A stretch of 64,000 nucleotides of DNA, taken from assembly GCA_937911175.1 (NCBI GenBank), contig CALDSE010000029.1, forward strand, positions 20,958 through 84,957. Reading direction: 5' to 3'. The stretch comes from an uncultured Sediminibacterium sp. (lineage in GTDB: Bacteria > Bacteroidota > Bacteroidia > Chitinophagales > Chitinophagaceae). Under the pieces are notes generated by a model, which ran no database searches, was not told the DNA's origin, and saw only the letters and a program-made list of their open reading frames with translations. The number at the start of each line of letters is the position of its first letter. Within the stretch, counting starts at the first letter, position 1. A program made the translations under genes and the position numbers. This document shows positions 1-7,657 of the stretch, one piece after another.

Positions 1-59
1 CAATAGAAAATTTATTACTGCTAATAGCTTATGCAGAAATATTTCAACAACCTGGATAA
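1..59 (+). CDS. C-terminal end of an upstream gene (partial)
   Basis: The frame beginning at base 3 is open from the window edge and encodes about 18 residues ending in a TAA at 57-59, only 12 bp before the exonuclease III start. Its hydrophobic-then-polar tail (ENLLLLIAYAEIFQQPG) looks like a real protein end and the tight spacing suggests an operon. It is too short to name a family, and chance openness cannot be excluded. Confidence 0.35.
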   Translation, partial: IENLLLLIAYAEIFQQPG

Positions 60-71
60 ACAAACTATTGC

Positions 72-839
72 ATGCGAATTGTAAGTTATAATGTCAATGG
101 AATTAGAGCCGCTGTTAAAAAAGGGCTTATAGAATGGCTAACAGCATATCCCATTGATATATTCTGTGTTCAAGAAACCAAGGCTAGCGAAAATGATATC
201 GACCTTTCTTTATTTACAGACCTTGGCTACCATGTATCCTGGTTCTCTGCGCAAAAAAAAGGCTATAGCGGTGTAGCTGTTTTTAGTAAAATCAAGCCCG
301 ACCTAGTGCAAACAGGTAATGGGTTTGAAATGAGTGATTTTGAGGGCAGGGTCATTAGAGTAGATATAGGGGATCTCACCATTGTAAATGCCTATTTCCC
401 CTCGGGAAGCAGTGGCGATGAAAGACAAACCTATAAATACCAATGGTTAAAAGAGTTTGAAACCTATTTAAAAAAATTGGCGAAGAAACGTCCCAAAATT
501 GTACTTGCTGGCGACTATAATATTGCCCATCAAGAAATTGATATTCATGATCCCAAAGGCAATAAAAAATCTTCTGGTTTTTTACCCGAAGAAAGAGCCT
601 GGATGGATAGCTTTTTAAAAAATGGATGGATAGATAGTTATAGAAAAATAAATCCTAGTGCCACAGGTGGTTATTCTTGGTGGACCCAAAGATTCCCGAG
701 TGTAAGGCTACAAAATAAAGGATGGCGTATTGATTATTTATGCACCACAGAAGCCCTAGCAAGCTCTATTAAAGCCGCCACCATCCTACCTATGGTAAAA
801 CATAGCGACCACTGCCCAATTGTTTTAGAATTAAAATAA
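72..839 (+). CDS. xth: Exodeoxyribonuclease III (AP endonuclease family 1)
   Basis: This 255-residue protein is an Mg-dependent apurinic/apyrimidinic endonuclease and 3'-5' exonuclease of base-excision repair, acting in the cytoplasm. It shows the full endonuclease/exonuclease/phosphatase set: SYNVNGIRA at 5-13 with the early Asn, QETKA at 34-38 with the metal-binding Glu35, NAYFPSGS at 106-113, GDYN at 147-150, WRIDY at 218-222 and the terminal SDH at 245-247. Length matches the family. It starts 12 bp after a possible upstream gene end and is followed 17 bp later by a DUF4286 gene, so co-transcription is likely. The call is secure; the finer name (Xth versus ExoA) rests on overall similarity. 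Confidence 0.96.
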   Translation: MRIVSYNVNGIRAAVKKGLIEWLTAYPIDIFCVQETKASENDIDLSLFTDLGYHVSWFSAQKKGYSGVAVFSKIKPDLVQTGNGFEMSDFEGRVIRVDIGDLTIVNAYFPSGSSGDERQTYKYQWLKEFETYLKKLAKKRPKIVLAGDYNIAHQEIDIHDPKGNKKSSGFLPEERAWMDSFLKNGWIDSYRKINPSATGGYSWWTQRFPSVRLQNKGWRIDYLCTTEALASSIKAATILPMVKHSDHCPIVLELK

Positions 840-856
840 AATATAAAATTATTTTC

Positions 857-1159
857 ATGAAAGTGTATAATATTAGTTTTCAAATTGATCCGGTTGTAGA
901 ATTTCAATGGTTGGAATGGATGAAAAATAATTTTATTCCTAGCTTAATGTCAAGTCAAAGTTTTACAGAAAATAAATTTTACCAAATTAAGGTGAACGCC
1001 GATCAATCGCCTACTTATACCTTGCAACTTTATTGTGACAACATTGAGCTATGGCAGGCCTATCAAGAATTACAGGCAAATGACCATTTAAAGGAAGTAC
1101 AGCATGCCTGGGGTGAAAAATGCTACTATTTTTGCACCGAAATGCAAATTGTGAATTGA
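857..1159 (+). CDS. DUF4286 family protein
   Basis: A 100-residue protein without signal peptide or membrane segment. It has the ferredoxin-like, alternating strand/helix look of the DUF4286 family common in Bacteroidota: MKVYNISFQIDP at the start, a WLEWM...FIPSLM segment near 18-31, and a central beta strand PTYTLQLYCDN at 52-62. Members of this family have no established biochemical role. It lies 17 bp behind the exonuclease III gene on the same strand and probably shares its transcript. Family assignment is by remembered resemblance; function is unknown. Confidence 0.75.
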   Translation: MKVYNISFQIDPVVEFQWLEWMKNNFIPSLMSSQSFTENKFYQIKVNADQSPTYTLQLYCDNIELWQAYQELQANDHLKEVQHAWGEKCYYFCTEMQIVN

Positions 1160-1290
1160 ATGTGGATAGATTAAATGGCGGAAACGCAAGGCAGGCCTAT
1201 ATTTCAGCCGATTATCAATGAAACTCAATGCCAGTATGGGTTTCATATGTTTTTCATTGAATACATAATACTAACGAATTAGATGATTTT

Positions 1291-1323
1291 GCTCGAAAAC
1301 CTTACTATTTAAGGGTTTCAAGC
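1291..1323. other. Stem-loop in the DUF4286-HU intergenic region
   Basis: GAAAACCTT at 1295-1303 pairs with AAGGGTTTC at 1311-1319 (one mismatch), and flanking GCT and AGC extend the stem. A second short inverted repeat, ATGAAAC at 1218-1224 with GTTTCAT at 1240-1246, lies upstream. Neither is followed by a T-run, so terminator function is doubtful. They may be the 3' end of the upstream transcript or a control element for the HU gene. The rest of the 259 bp intergenic region shows no gene. Confidence 0.35.
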
Positions 1324-1377
1324 GATATATAAAAATGCATTTTTAAAAAAAATATTTTTTCAATTGATAAAACCCGA

Positions 1378-1385
1378 TAAATTTG
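1378..1385 (+). promoter_or_regulatory. Putative -7 promoter element of the HU gene
   Basis: TAAATTTG fits the Bacteroidota -7 consensus TAnnTTTG and lies 33 bp before the chosen HU start. No clear TTG -33 box sits 19-21 bp upstream; the region there is a T-run. Predicted by pattern only. Confidence 0.45.
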
Positions 1386-1418
1386 TTACATCGTTTTAAC
1401 CTTATAAAAAACACATCT

Positions 1419-1688
1419 ATGAACAAAGCAGAATTGATCGCTCACATTGCTGACAATGCAGAGATCGCAAAAACACAAGCTAACGCAGCTTTAGACGCAT
1501 TTATCGAAGCAGTTACAAAAGCCTTGAAAAAAGGTGATAAAGTAACTTTAGTAGGATTTGGTACATTCTCAGTTTCTAAGCGTGCTGCTCGTATGGGCCG
1601 CAATCCACAAACTGGAGCTGCTATCAAAATCAAAGCTAAGAAAGTTGCAAAATTCAAAGCAGGTAAAGAATTGAGCGGTAAATTATAG
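1419..1688 (+). CDS. HU family DNA-binding protein
   Basis: An 89-residue histone-like nucleoid protein that binds and bends DNA as a dimer. Visible features are [20 protein letters not shown] at the N-terminus, the conserved [17 protein letters not shown] core at about 45-61, the DNA-binding arm GRNPQTG near 64-70, and the [12 protein letters not shown] end. The ATG at 1419 is chosen over an in-frame TTG at 1383 because HU proteins begin with MNKAEL and because the TTG lies inside the predicted -7 element. An intrinsic terminator follows. The ribosomal-type gene downstream is separate. Confidence 0.95.
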   Translation: MNKAELIAHIADNAEIAKTQANAALDAFIEAVTKALKKGDKVTLVGFGTFSVSKRAARMGRNPQTGAAIKIKAKKVAKFKAGKELSGKL

Positions 1689-1724
1689 TTTTAGTGACTA
1701 AAATCGCTTAATTACAAGATTTTG

Positions 1725-1757
1725 AAAAAAAACCCTCGTATGTGCGAGGGTTTTTTT
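1725..1757 (+). terminator. Rho-independent terminator after HU
   Basis: AACCCTCG at 1731-1738 pairs perfectly with CGAGGGTT at 1745-1752 around a 6-base loop, flanked by an A-run and followed by a T-run. It ends the HU transcript 40 bp after the stop. Confidence 0.88.
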
Positions 1758-1797
1758 ATTTTTGCTGTCCAATCAACAATTAACAAAAAACAAGAAT

Positions 1798-2046
1798 ATG
1801 GGAAGAGGAGATAAAAAAACAGCTAAAGGAAAAAGATTTAAAGGTTCTTTTGGCGTAAGCAGACCACATAAAGTGGCTAGCAAAGGCGCTAAAGCGGCGG
1901 CTGCAAAAGTAGCTGCACCTAAAGCAACTGCTACAAAAACTGAAAAAGCAACTGCCCCTAAAGCAGCGGCTGTAAAAACTGAAAAAGCAACTGCCCCTAA
2001 AGCAGCGGCTGTAAAAACTGAAAAAGCAACTAAAGCGAAAGCTTAA
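1798..2046 (+). CDS. bTHX-type 30S ribosomal protein with Ala/Lys-rich repeat tail
   Basis: An 82-residue highly basic protein. Residues 1-25 (MGRGDKKTAKGKRFKGSFGV, then SRPHK) match the small-subunit protein bTHX, a peptide of about 25-30 residues that binds 16S rRNA in the 30S head. The remainder is an extension of Ala, Lys, Thr and Pro resembling histone H1 tails, built on a 13-residue repeat ATAPKAAAVKTEK present twice exactly. The ATG at 1798 is chosen over an in-frame upstream codon at 1762 because the family starts with MGRGDKK. The gene sits between two intrinsic terminators and is probably monocistronic. The tail may add rRNA or DNA affinity; that is inference. Confidence 0.85.
   Translation: MGRGDKKTAKGKRFKGSFGVSRPHKVASKGAKAAAAKVAAPKATATKTEKATAPKAAAVKTEKATAPKAAAVKTEKATKAKA
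1948..2025 (+). repeat. 39-bp exact tandem duplication inside the bTHX gene
   Basis: Two identical 39-bp units (1948-1986 and 1987-2025) encode ATAPKAAAVKTEK twice. A degenerate, shortened 24-bp unit precedes them at 1924-1947. Exact nucleotide identity points to a recent or slippage-prone duplication that keeps the frame. Confidence 0.93.
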
Positions 2047-2060
2047 CACTTTGTAATAAG

Positions 2061-2081
2061 ACCCCCGAAAGGGGTTTTTTA
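2061..2081 (+). terminator. Rho-independent terminator after the bTHX gene
   Basis: ACCCC at 2061-2065 pairs with GGGGT at 2071-2075 around CGAAA, followed by six Ts. It lies 15 bp after the stop codon. Confidence 0.85.
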
Positions 2082-2098
2082 TTTAACTTAAAGTATTT

Positions 2099-2302
2099 AT
2101 GAAACGTATTTCGTTATTAATACTCTCTCATTTATTAGTAGCAAGTGCTATGGCACAATGCTCTATCTGTACCAAAACTGCCGGTCAAATTGGGCAGGAA
2201 GCGGGAAAGGGGTTCAATGCGGGTATACTATATCTGGCAGCTATGCCATTTGCCATTGCAGGCTATATCGCCTTTAAATGGTGGAAGCAGGATAAACCAT
2301 AA
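2099..2302 (+). CDS. Small membrane protein with an N-terminal CxxC motif
   Basis: A 67-residue protein: a cleavable signal peptide (MKRISLLILSHLLVASAMA), a short exported stretch beginning QCSICTKTAGQIGQEAGKGF, and one membrane helix (ILYLAAMPFAIAGYIAFKWW) ending in a charged KQDKP tail. Similar small C-x2-C proteins with a GxGxNAGILY segment occur widely in Bacteroidota, but no function is known to me. The cysteine pair could bind metal or form a disulfide outside the membrane. It lies just after a terminator and 9 bp before the FkbM methyltransferase gene. Confidence 0.7.
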   Translation: MKRISLLILSHLLVASAMAQCSICTKTAGQIGQEAGKGFNAGILYLAAMPFAIAGYIAFKWWKQDKP

Positions 2303-2311
2303 CCCCCCTTA

Positions 2312-3040
2312 ATGAAAATATTTGAATCCATTAAGCTTTTACACAGAGTTTATAAATACAGTAAAAGCGATAAGGGTGAGTTTGCCTATATCAAAAAATC
2401 TATTCAAAAAGGAGACCTCGTTTTTGATATTGGCGCCCACAAAGCAGGCTACTTATATCAACTCTTACAAGAAACGGGTAAAGCAGGAAGCCTAATTGGT
2501 TTTGAACCTCAACAAATTCTTTTTACTTATTTAGAAAAAATAAAAAATCTATTTCATTGGGACAATGTGGTTATTGAACATATTGCACTATCCAATGTAT
2601 CTGGCCAAAGTAATTTATACCTACCTGCCCTATTACATGGCAAGCTAAGCTCTCCTAGCGCCACTATTGTGGAACATGAAAACGATATTAATTTTCAAAC
2701 CACTGAAAAAGTAATTATCACTACCCTGGATGAATACTGCGAGAAACATCAACTCATTCCTCAATTTTTAAAAGTAGATGTAGAGGGTAATGAATTAAAA
2801 GTTTTTAAGGGGGCAGAAGCTATACTTAAAAAACACAGGCCTAAAATTTTAGTAGAAATTGAAGCGAGGCATATTGGTAAAGAACAAGTGATGGAAACAA
2901 TTCATTATTTAGAATCGCTGGGCTATCAAGGAAAAATTATTCAAGGAACTCATTTCATTCCAAGTGCCGAATTTACTTTTGAAAAATTTCAAGACTTTAA
3001 TAATAAAGCCACTTACGCTAATAATTTTATTTTCGAATAA
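2312..3040 (+). CDS. FkbM family methyltransferase
   Basis: A 242-residue SAM-dependent methyltransferase of the FkbM class, whose members methylate hydroxyl groups of sugars or secondary metabolites. The SAM-binding motif I VFDIGAHKAGY is at about 38-48, the acidic motif II region GFEPQQ near 70, and the hallmark FLKVDVEGNELKVFKGA lies at about 151-167, followed by ILVEIEARH. It is probably soluble. The substrate cannot be read from sequence. It faces the convergent MeaB/glycosyltransferase pair, and a role in surface glycan methylation would fit but is inference. Confidence 0.88.
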   Translation: MKIFESIKLLHRVYKYSKSDKGEFAYIKKSIQKGDLVFDIGAHKAGYLYQLLQETGKAGSLIGFEPQQILFTYLEKIKNLFHWDNVVIEHIALSNVSGQSNLYLPALLHGKLSSPSATIVEHENDINFQTTEKVIITTLDEYCEKHQLIPQFLKVDVEGNELKVFKGAEAILKKHRPKILVEIEARHIGKEQVMETIHYLESLGYQGKIIQGTHFIPSAEFTFEKFQDFNNKATYANNFIFE

Positions 3041-3090
3041 ATCTTTTTAAGACAACTCTATCTAAAAAGTTATTTGATAAAAATTAGTAT

Positions 3091-3993
3091 TTAATAAAAT
3101 GTTTGTGCAAATTTAAAAACATTAAAATTTGGTCTAGTACACTCCGAGGCTAAACTTATTTTCACTTTTTCTATATCTACCTGATTCATTTTACTGGCCA
3201 TAATTAATTGCACCACTTTATTAAAGAACATTTCTTTTTTCTGTAAACCATCCTGCATGGCTAATTGATGTGCTTCCATCGCTTTTAATAAATCCGAAGT
3301 ACCTTCTCTCTCAGTAGCAATGGTACTTACTACGGCTGGCGCCAATTGACTAGATGTATTTTCTGCAATCATTTGTTTTAAATGATTGACAAATATTTGC
3401 GCATTGGGTCTGTCGCTTTTATTCACTACAAATACATTGGCAATTTCCATTAATCCCGATTTCATCATCTGCACTTCGTCGCCCGCTTCTGGCACTAAGA
3501 CAACCACGGTGGTATCGGCCAAGGAGGCTATCTCTACCTCTGATTGCCCCACACCCACTGTTTCCACTACGATATAATCAAAGCCAGCCGACTGCATTAA
3601 AGTAGTCATGGAAAGCATGGCCATATTAAGGCCCCCTAAATGCCCTCTTGAAGCAAGAGATCTTATGTACACCTGAGGATGCAAATACCAATCCTTCATG
3701 CGAATACGATCACCTAAAATTGCTCCTTGATGAAAAGGAGATGAAGGGTCCACGGATAGCACCGCTACTTTCTTCCCTTCCTCCACCCATGTACTAATAA
3801 GCGCATTAATTAAAGTGCTTTTACCTGCACCAGGAGGACCCGTAATACCCATGATAGGAACCTGAGCAGGCACTAATGCTTCTAAAAAAGTATTGGCAGC
3901 TACTACATTATTTTCAATAAAGGATATAGCCTTGGCTAATAAAAGAAAATCTCCTTTAGCCACCCCTTGTTTAATATCGGAAATTGAATGCAT
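3091..3993 (-). CDS. meaB: MeaB/ArgK family G-protein chaperone
   Basis: A 300-residue P-loop GTPase that protects and reloads adenosylcobalamin-dependent methylmalonyl-CoA mutase. Walker A GPPGAGKS is at 52-59, the VDPSSP switch region at 81-86, the conserved GDRIRM at 94-99, VVETVGVGQSEVE in the middle, and the NKSD guanine-specificity motif near 192. Length is close to the usual 310-330 residues. It is encoded 2 bp downstream of a glycosyltransferase gene. The mutase itself is not in this window. Confidence 0.93.
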   Translation of the reverse strand: MHSISDIKQGVAKGDFLLLAKAISFIENNVVAANTFLEALVPAQVPIMGITGPPGAGKSTLINALISTWVEEGKKVAVLSVDPSSPFHQGAILGDRIRMKDWYLHPQVYIRSLASRGHLGGLNMAMLSMTTLMQSAGFDYIVVETVGVGQSEVEIASLADTTVVVLVPEAGDEVQMMKSGLMEIANVFVVNKSDRPNAQIFVNHLKQMIAENTSSQLAPAVVSTIATEREGTSDLLKAMEAHQLAMQDGLQKKEMFFNKVVQLIMASKMNQVDIEKVKISLASECTRPNFNVFKFAQTFY

Positions 3994-3995
3994 AT

Positions 3996-4871
3996 TTATT
4001 TTCTGATAATTTTATAATTTTTAAAATCAAAAGGTCGAATGCCTGTTAATTTTTCAAAAAGGTACAAGCATTTATTTTTAAAAGAAAACTTTTTTTGAGA
4101 AAGGTCTAAATCAATTACCCAATTTTGTCTTTGTATTCTATCCAGCATGACTTTTGGATGCGTGCCCGTAAATTTTTCTAAAGAATCAAAACCCGTGAAA
4201 TCATAATCGGCGGGACTTGATTTTATTTTTTCCATTTGGGTATCATCGTTCCAATAAACACTACTCTCTTTAATTTTTTGGCGCATCTGTGTGGGACTCT
4301 TTACCCAGCCATAATGATAAATGCTTGCCTCAACACAGGCCACAGGTAATTTCGCTTTGCCTATTCTAAAACCCTGCGCATCTCGATAAGCGGAAATGGC
4401 TTTATTATTTCTAATAATTCTAATTTCATGTGCATACCATTTTCTACTATCGCCCACATAATCATAAGTACCATAAAAATGTTTGTACTTAAATAAAAGG
4501 CCTTGCACTTCTGTATCAGAAGCATATTTTTCACAAGCTGTTCTTATCGAAGGATGATACTTTTCATGCACTACCTCATCCCCCTGAATATAAAATGCCC
4601 AAGTATATTCATCGCCAATTAAATGAAAGGCCTTATTGGTTTCGTCTGCTAAAACAGCACCTCCTTTTCTTAAGTTTTTATTCCAAACAGAGTGGTGTAT
4701 TTTAATTTTAGGATCTCCAATAGCTTCCATTAAAGCAACTGTTGCATCGCTAGAATCTCCAATTAAAACAATCATTTCATCCACCACGGGTAATATAGAA
4801 CGGATGGCTTCCACAATGGGAAAGTCATTGGTAACTGCATTTTTAATAATTGTAAACCCCGCTATTTTCAT
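3996..4871 (-). CDS. Glycosyltransferase family 2-like protein
   Basis: A 291-residue protein with a GT-A-like N-terminal half: MKIAGFTIIKNAV at the start, VDEMIVLIGDSSD near 29-41 as the nucleotide-sugar motif, and YIQGDEVVHE near 93-102 in the position of the DxD metal site. The C-terminal half contains a YHYGWVKSP segment seen in Bacteroidota glycosyltransferases of unknown acceptor. No signal peptide or clear membrane helix is visible, so it likely works at the cytoplasmic face of the membrane. It lies directly upstream of meaB on the same strand. The sugar donor and product are unknown. Confidence 0.7.
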   Translation of the reverse strand: MKIAGFTIIKNAVTNDFPIVEAIRSILPVVDEMIVLIGDSSDATVALMEAIGDPKIKIHHSVWNKNLRKGGAVLADETNKAFHLIGDEYTWAFYIQGDEVVHEKYHPSIRTACEKYASDTEVQGLLFKYKHFYGTYDYVGDSRKWYAHEIRIIRNNKAISAYRDAQGFRIGKAKLPVACVEASIYHYGWVKSPTQMRQKIKESSVYWNDDTQMEKIKSSPADYDFTGFDSLEKFTGTHPKVMLDRIQRQNWVIDLDLSQKKFSFKNKCLYLFEKLTGIRPFDFKNYKIIRK

Positions 4872-4952
4872 ACCCGCTTAATTTGTACTTCAAATAACCG
4901 AAAACTTTTGCAACTTGCCTATTGTTTTATCTAAACTTTGAGGCAAAGAGAT

Positions 4953-4960
4953 TATTTTTG
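4953..4960 (+). promoter_or_regulatory. Putative -7 promoter element of coaX
   Basis: TATTTTTG fits TAnnTTTG and lies 16 bp before the coaX start in the divergent glycosyltransferase-coaX gap. The -33 box is not clear. Confidence 0.35.
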
Positions 4961-4976
4961 AAGTATAAGCAATTTT

Positions 4977-5702
4977 ATGTCTACCACCATTTGTTTTGAT
5001 TTTGGCAACACACGTTTAAAAGCAGCCATTTTTACCAATGCCTCCTTGATTGAATTGCGTGTTTTAGAAACCGGCTCTATTCAAGAAATTGAAAAATTAG
5101 TTGCTGAATTTGCTCCGGAAAAAACCATTTTATCTTCCGTTATTCATCACGATAAAGCGCTAGAAACCCTGCTTTCAAAAAGTACTCAATTTCATTTATT
5201 GGGACCTAGTACTCAAATTAACTTTACCACTCCCGTCGGCAAGCCAGAAACCATTGGCGCGGACCGCTTAGCCTTAATAGCTGCTGCCGTGGATCAATTC
5301 CCTAATGAGCATAATTTAGTTATATCCTTGGGCACTTGTATCACTTATAATTTTATCAATAATACCCATGCTTTTTTAGGGGGAAGTATTTCCCCAGGTA
5401 TGCAAATGCGCTTTAAAGCAATGCATGAACAAACTGCCCTTTTGCCCCTTATTAGCCCCTCCAACGAGTTTCCCTTGGTCGGTTATGATACTAAAACCAA
5501 TATCCTTAGCGGCGTCATTTTAGGCATGGCAGCTGAAATAGATGGCATTATTACAGCATATGAACAGAAATATGGCAAATTTAACGTGCTATTAACCGGT
5601 GGAGACATTTCTTATTTTGTGCCTCATTTAAAAAAGAGGATATTTGCCGACCAAAATTTAATATATAAAGGACTGTATGCTATTTGCGAAAAAAATAATT
5701 AG
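4977..5702 (+). CDS. coaX: Type III pantothenate kinase
   Basis: A 241-residue enzyme that phosphorylates pantothenate in the first step of coenzyme A synthesis; the type III form needs a monovalent cation and is not inhibited by CoA. The ASKHA-fold phosphate motif DFGNTRLK is at 8-15, GADRLALIAAA at 94-104 includes the catalytic Asp, and GGSISPGM at 135-142 follows. The second phosphate motif reads SLGTCIT where many homologues have D-x-G-T. Its end overlaps the next gene by 26 bp, indicating translational coupling. Confidence 0.93.
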   Translation: MSTTICFDFGNTRLKAAIFTNASLIELRVLETGSIQEIEKLVAEFAPEKTILSSVIHHDKALETLLSKSTQFHLLGPSTQINFTTPVGKPETIGADRLALIAAAVDQFPNEHNLVISLGTCITYNFINNTHAFLGGSISPGMQMRFKAMHEQTALLPLISPSNEFPLVGYDTKTNILSGVILGMAAEIDGIITAYEQKYGKFNVLLTGGDISYFVPHLKKRIFADQNLIYKGLYAICEKNN

Positions 5703-7062
5703 GTTAACCCCCTTTCTAGGTTTAGTTTGTTTTATCACCCCAACTAAGGCTCAAATTAACTCCCCTTTTTCTAGGTATGGATTAGGCACTGAAATAGTGA
5801 ATAATCAAAATGTAACTAGTCAGGCAATGGGCGGTTTTTCTGCGGCTTACACTGCTTCTATGAATGGCAGCTTTGGACAAAGCGTTAATTTCAATAACCC
5901 TGCTTCCTATGGTACTATTTATATGACCACTTTTGACTTAGGGTTGAACTTTAATAATAATAATTTAAGTAAGTTATCAAGCCCCACTGGCAAAGAAAAA
6001 TCTACTTATTTAATTCCTAATTATATCTTAGTGGGTTTACCCATGGACAAAAATAAAAAAACAGGAATGGCCTTTGGCCTAAGGCCTGTCACTCAAATTA
6101 ATTACGCAGTTAACGAAACAAAAAAGATTTCTTCTGGCGATACCATTTTCAATAATTATATTGGACAAGGTGGATTAAACCAGGTCTTTGTTGGTGTTGG
6201 TAAGTCTTGGAAATACTTTAGTATTGGAGCCAATACAGGCTTTAATTTAGGACGCAGGAAAATTGAAAATATAAAATCATTTAAAAACAGTACCGATTCT
6301 AATTATTTTTTCCAATCTACTTCTAATACCAATACTGTATTTAGTGGCGCTTTTTTTCAATGGGGTCTGTTAGGAGAATTTCCTATTTATAAAATTCAAA
6401 AAGGAAAAGGTGTTCAAAAAACAGAATACTCATTAAGTTATGGTGCTACAGGTACCTTGGACCAGACCATGAAAGGCAAACAAGATATGGTACGCTCTAC
6501 TGGTAATTTTACAGCTTCCGCTTCTACTCCTTTAGATACTGCTATTTCTCTTAAAAATATCAGAGGCAATGTGAAAATACCTGCCATGTATACCTTAGGC
6601 TTAGCCTTGCATAAAAAAGAATTTGATACAAGAGGAAGTTACGATCAATGGGTATTGGGTGTAGAATACAATAGCGCCGCTTGGCAGGACAAGTATAGCT
6701 TCTATGGACAAAAAGATGTACTCTCTAATTCTTGGATGCTTCGTTTAGGGGCACAGTTTTGTCCTAATGCTTTTAACTATGAAAGTTATTGGTCTACAGT
6801 TACTTATAGAGCAGGCTATTACACCGGAAAAGATTATATAAACATAGACAATAAGGGCTTGAAAATCTCTGCCTTGACTATGGGATTGGGGCTACCTATT
6901 AGAAAATATCGTTCATACGATTTACAATATACTTTACTAAATTTAGCATTGCAAGTAGGCCAAAGAGGTTCTGGTGTTAACGATTACAAAGAAAGCTTTG
7001 TACAATTTTCATTAGGTTATAGCTTGAGTGATGTTTGGTTTAATAAACGCAAATATGATTAA
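5677..7062 (+). CDS. Outer membrane beta-barrel protein (porin-like)
   Basis: A 461-residue exported protein with a signal peptide ending around TKAQ (residues 1-25). The mature start NSPFSRYGLGTEI resembles the S-P-x-S-R-Y-G-x-G motif of a family of Bacteroidota outer membrane proteins. A VNFNNPASYGTI segment and alternating amphipathic strands (for example GLNFNNNN, YSLSYGATGTL, WVLGVEYNSA) continue to the end, and the last strand VQFSLGYSLSDVWF has the aromatic ending of barrels. It overlaps coaX by 26 bp and lptC by 8 bp. Placement before lptC hints at an outer-membrane role; function is unproven. Confidence 0.75.
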   Translation: MLFAKKIIRLTPFLGLVCFITPTKAQINSPFSRYGLGTEIVNNQNVTSQAMGGFSAAYTASMNGSFGQSVNFNNPASYGTIYMTTFDLGLNFNNNNLSKLSSPTGKEKSTYLIPNYILVGLPMDKNKKTGMAFGLRPVTQINYAVNETKKISSGDTIFNNYIGQGGLNQVFVGVGKSWKYFSIGANTGFNLGRRKIENIKSFKNSTDSNYFFQSTSNTNTVFSGAFFQWGLLGEFPIYKIQKGKGVQKTEYSLSYGATGTLDQTMKGKQDMVRSTGNFTASASTPLDTAISLKNIRGNVKIPAMYTLGLALHKKEFDTRGSYDQWVLGVEYNSAAWQDKYSFYGQKDVLSNSWMLRLGAQFCPNAFNYESYWSTVTYRAGYYTGKDYINIDNKGLKISALTMGLGLPIRKYRSYDLQYTLLNLALQVGQRGSGVNDYKESFVQFSLGYSLSDVWFNKRKYD

Positions 7063-7648
7063 TAACTTATTATATAAAAATACTAAACTAGCAGTTGCTT
7101 TACTAAGTAGCTGCTTTTTTATGCTGGCCTGCGAAAATAATGTCAATGAAGTACAGGCATTAAGTGCACGTATTGGAGGTATTGATGTGGGCAAAGACGT
7201 TTCTATTTTTATTAGTACCGATGGAAAAATGACAGCCAAATTAACGGCCCCATTAATGAAAAAGTATTTATTGGATAGTGGTAGGATGGTAGAATTTCCA
7301 AACACTATTAAAGTAGATTTTTATAAAGACAGCCTTCATATTGAAAGTAAGCTTAGCGCCGATTATGCCAATTATAAAGAGGAAGAGAATAAAGTATTTT
7401 TAAAAGACAATGTAATTGTATACAATGTGCTAGGCGATACTTTATGGTGCAAGGAAATGATTTGGGATCAAGTGACCAATAAGTTCACCACTGATAAAGA
7501 AGTGATTGTAAAACAACATAACCCCATTGCTAAAATTTATGGTAAGGGTTTTGAAGCCAATCAAGATTTAAGTGATATTCATATTTTTAAACCGCAATCA
7601 AATAGTTTTGCCATACTATCCGATAGTACTGGCAACAATCCTAAATAA
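7055..7648 (+). CDS. lptC: LPS export ABC transporter periplasmic protein LptC (lipoprotein form)
   Basis: A 197-residue protein of the LptC family, which passes lipopolysaccharide from the LptBFG transporter to LptA. The ATG at 7055 is chosen because it gives a normal lipoprotein signal (INNLLYKNTKLAV, hydrophobic core, then MLACEN with lipobox Cys) and overlaps the preceding stop by only 8 bp; a GTG at 7028 would add 9 residues. The body shows beta-jellyroll features: a TAKLTAPLMKKY strand, FYKDSLHIESKLSADYA, KVFLKDNVIVYNVLGDTL and GKGFEANQDLSDI. Bacteroidota LptC are commonly lipoproteins. Other Lpt genes are not in the window. Confidence 0.85.
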   Translation: MINNLLYKNTKLAVALLSSCFFMLACENNVNEVQALSARIGGIDVGKDVSIFISTDGKMTAKLTAPLMKKYLLDSGRMVEFPNTIKVDFYKDSLHIESKLSADYANYKEEENKVFLKDNVIVYNVLGDTLWCKEMIWDQVTNKFTTDKEVIVKQHNPIAKIYGKGFEANQDLSDIHIFKPQSNSFAILSDSTGNNPK

Positions 7649-7657
7649 ATTCATTGT

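Noticed and set aside
1383..1418. An N-terminal extension of HU from an in-frame TTG.
   Set aside because: HU proteins start at MNKAEL, and the TTG overlaps the predicted -7 promoter element.
1780..2049. An 89-codon minus-strand open frame rich in Ser, Phe and Cys repeats.
   Set aside because: It is the antisense shadow of the bTHX repeat tail; composition follows the plus-strand Ala/Lys codons and there is no independent support.
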